Source of the DNA: CAZFAP01 sp964516325
Lineage (GTDB): Bacteria > Auribacterota > JABMQX01
Reading direction: 5' to 3'
Length of the DNA stretch: 6,190 nucleotides
Assembly: GCA_964516325.1 (NCBI GenBank)
Contig: CAZFAP010000224.1
Coordinates: 1 to 6,190, forward strand
A program made the position numbers and the translations under genes. Numbering within the stretch: the stretch's first letter is position 1; each line of letters starts with the position of its first letter. Shown piece after piece: positions 5,955 through 6,190 of this stretch. Under the pieces are notes generated by a model. The model saw only the letters and a program-made list of their open reading frames with translations. It had not been told where the DNA came from and did not search any database.

Positions 5955-6190
5955 GTAGCCCTCCGCATGGAGGAAGGCACCGGTCCGGGTGTGGCTGTAT
6001 TTAAGTGGTGGGAGGCCCGGGGGGATTCGGCAATGGATTTGGGAGCTATTGGGTCTGACAGATGCGGGGAGTGTGGTGAATGTTCCGGTTAGAGTTTGCG
6101 TGGCTGGCATCCTGCCGGCTGTCCGGCAGGCATAGGGTTGGCTTGTTTGGGTGAGCCCCCGGGAGCGGCGGACTATGTCTTTGCAGGGGA
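5955..6190. other. Unassigned 3' tail with no recognisable gene
   Basis: These 236 bases are G-rich on the + strand, and I find no coding region of useful length on either strand. The only structured element is the inverted repeat at 6111-6130. The next gene probably begins beyond the window; the ATG at 6175 has no good ribosome binding site. Confidence 0.5.
6111..6130. repeat. Perfect 8-bp inverted repeat
   Basis: CCTGCCGG (6111-6118) and CCGGCAGG (6123-6130) are exact reverse complements with a four-base CTGT loop. No T-run follows on either strand, so it is not an obvious terminator. It may be a regulator site, an RNA hairpin, or a copy of a dispersed GC-rich palindrome. Confidence 0.6.

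Noticed and set aside
6033..6092. 19-codon frame with a C-x2-C-x2-C ending (RCGECGECSG), reminiscent of a small cysteine-rich precursor peptide
   Set aside because: It is very short, has only a loosely placed G-rich stretch upstream, and no modifying enzyme is visible. Chance is more likely in a G-rich tail.

Overview
This 6.2 kb window is GC-rich bacterial chromosomal DNA with every recognisable gene on the + strand. The signal peptide and C-terminal phenylalanine of the last gene product mark an outer-membrane beta-barrel, so the host is a diderm (Gram-negative-type) bacterium. TGA, the stop codon of four of the five genes, is read as an ordinary stop. The histidinol-phosphatase-like PHP gene, the YfgM-like TPR gene and the intergenic 'TCTGCGTCC' repeat remind me of Omnitrophota, PVC-group or deltaproteobacterial-type environmental genomes. 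That placement is a guess, because the window has no phylogenetic marker.

Region 1 (1-2477) is a translationally coupled pair. The first gene is cut by the window's left edge. It encodes a HAD-type phosphatase domain fused to a zinc-finger-type, class I SAM-dependent methyltransferase. Its stop overlaps the start of a UbiA-superfamily membrane prenyltransferase that most resembles the polyprenyl-phosphate phosphoribosyltransferase (DPPR synthase, Rv3806c-like) branch. Together these suggest a lipid-linked pentose donor: the UbiA protein would put phosphoribose on a polyprenyl phosphate, the HAD domain would remove the 5-phosphate, and the methyltransferase would modify the sugar or a downstream glycan. 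This pathway is inference; the domain assignments are not.

Region 2 (2478-2918) is non-coding. It holds a bulged hairpin, a short tandem motif of the kind found dispersed in environmental genomes, a strong rho-independent terminator that closes region 1, and a weak promoter candidate.

Region 3 (2919-4339) is a closely spaced pair: a PHP-family metallophosphoesterase and a single-pass membrane protein with TPR-like repeats that uses a TTG start. The short gap between them contains an in-frame ATG, overlapping the PHP stop, that is closed by a TGA after ten codons.

Region 4 (4340-6190) contains a spacer of about 290 bases, an alginate-export/AlgE-like outer-membrane porin with a clear signal peptide, its own terminator, and an unassigned tail with a perfect 8-bp inverted repeat. 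I saw no tRNA, rRNA, CRISPR array, insertion sequence or phage gene.
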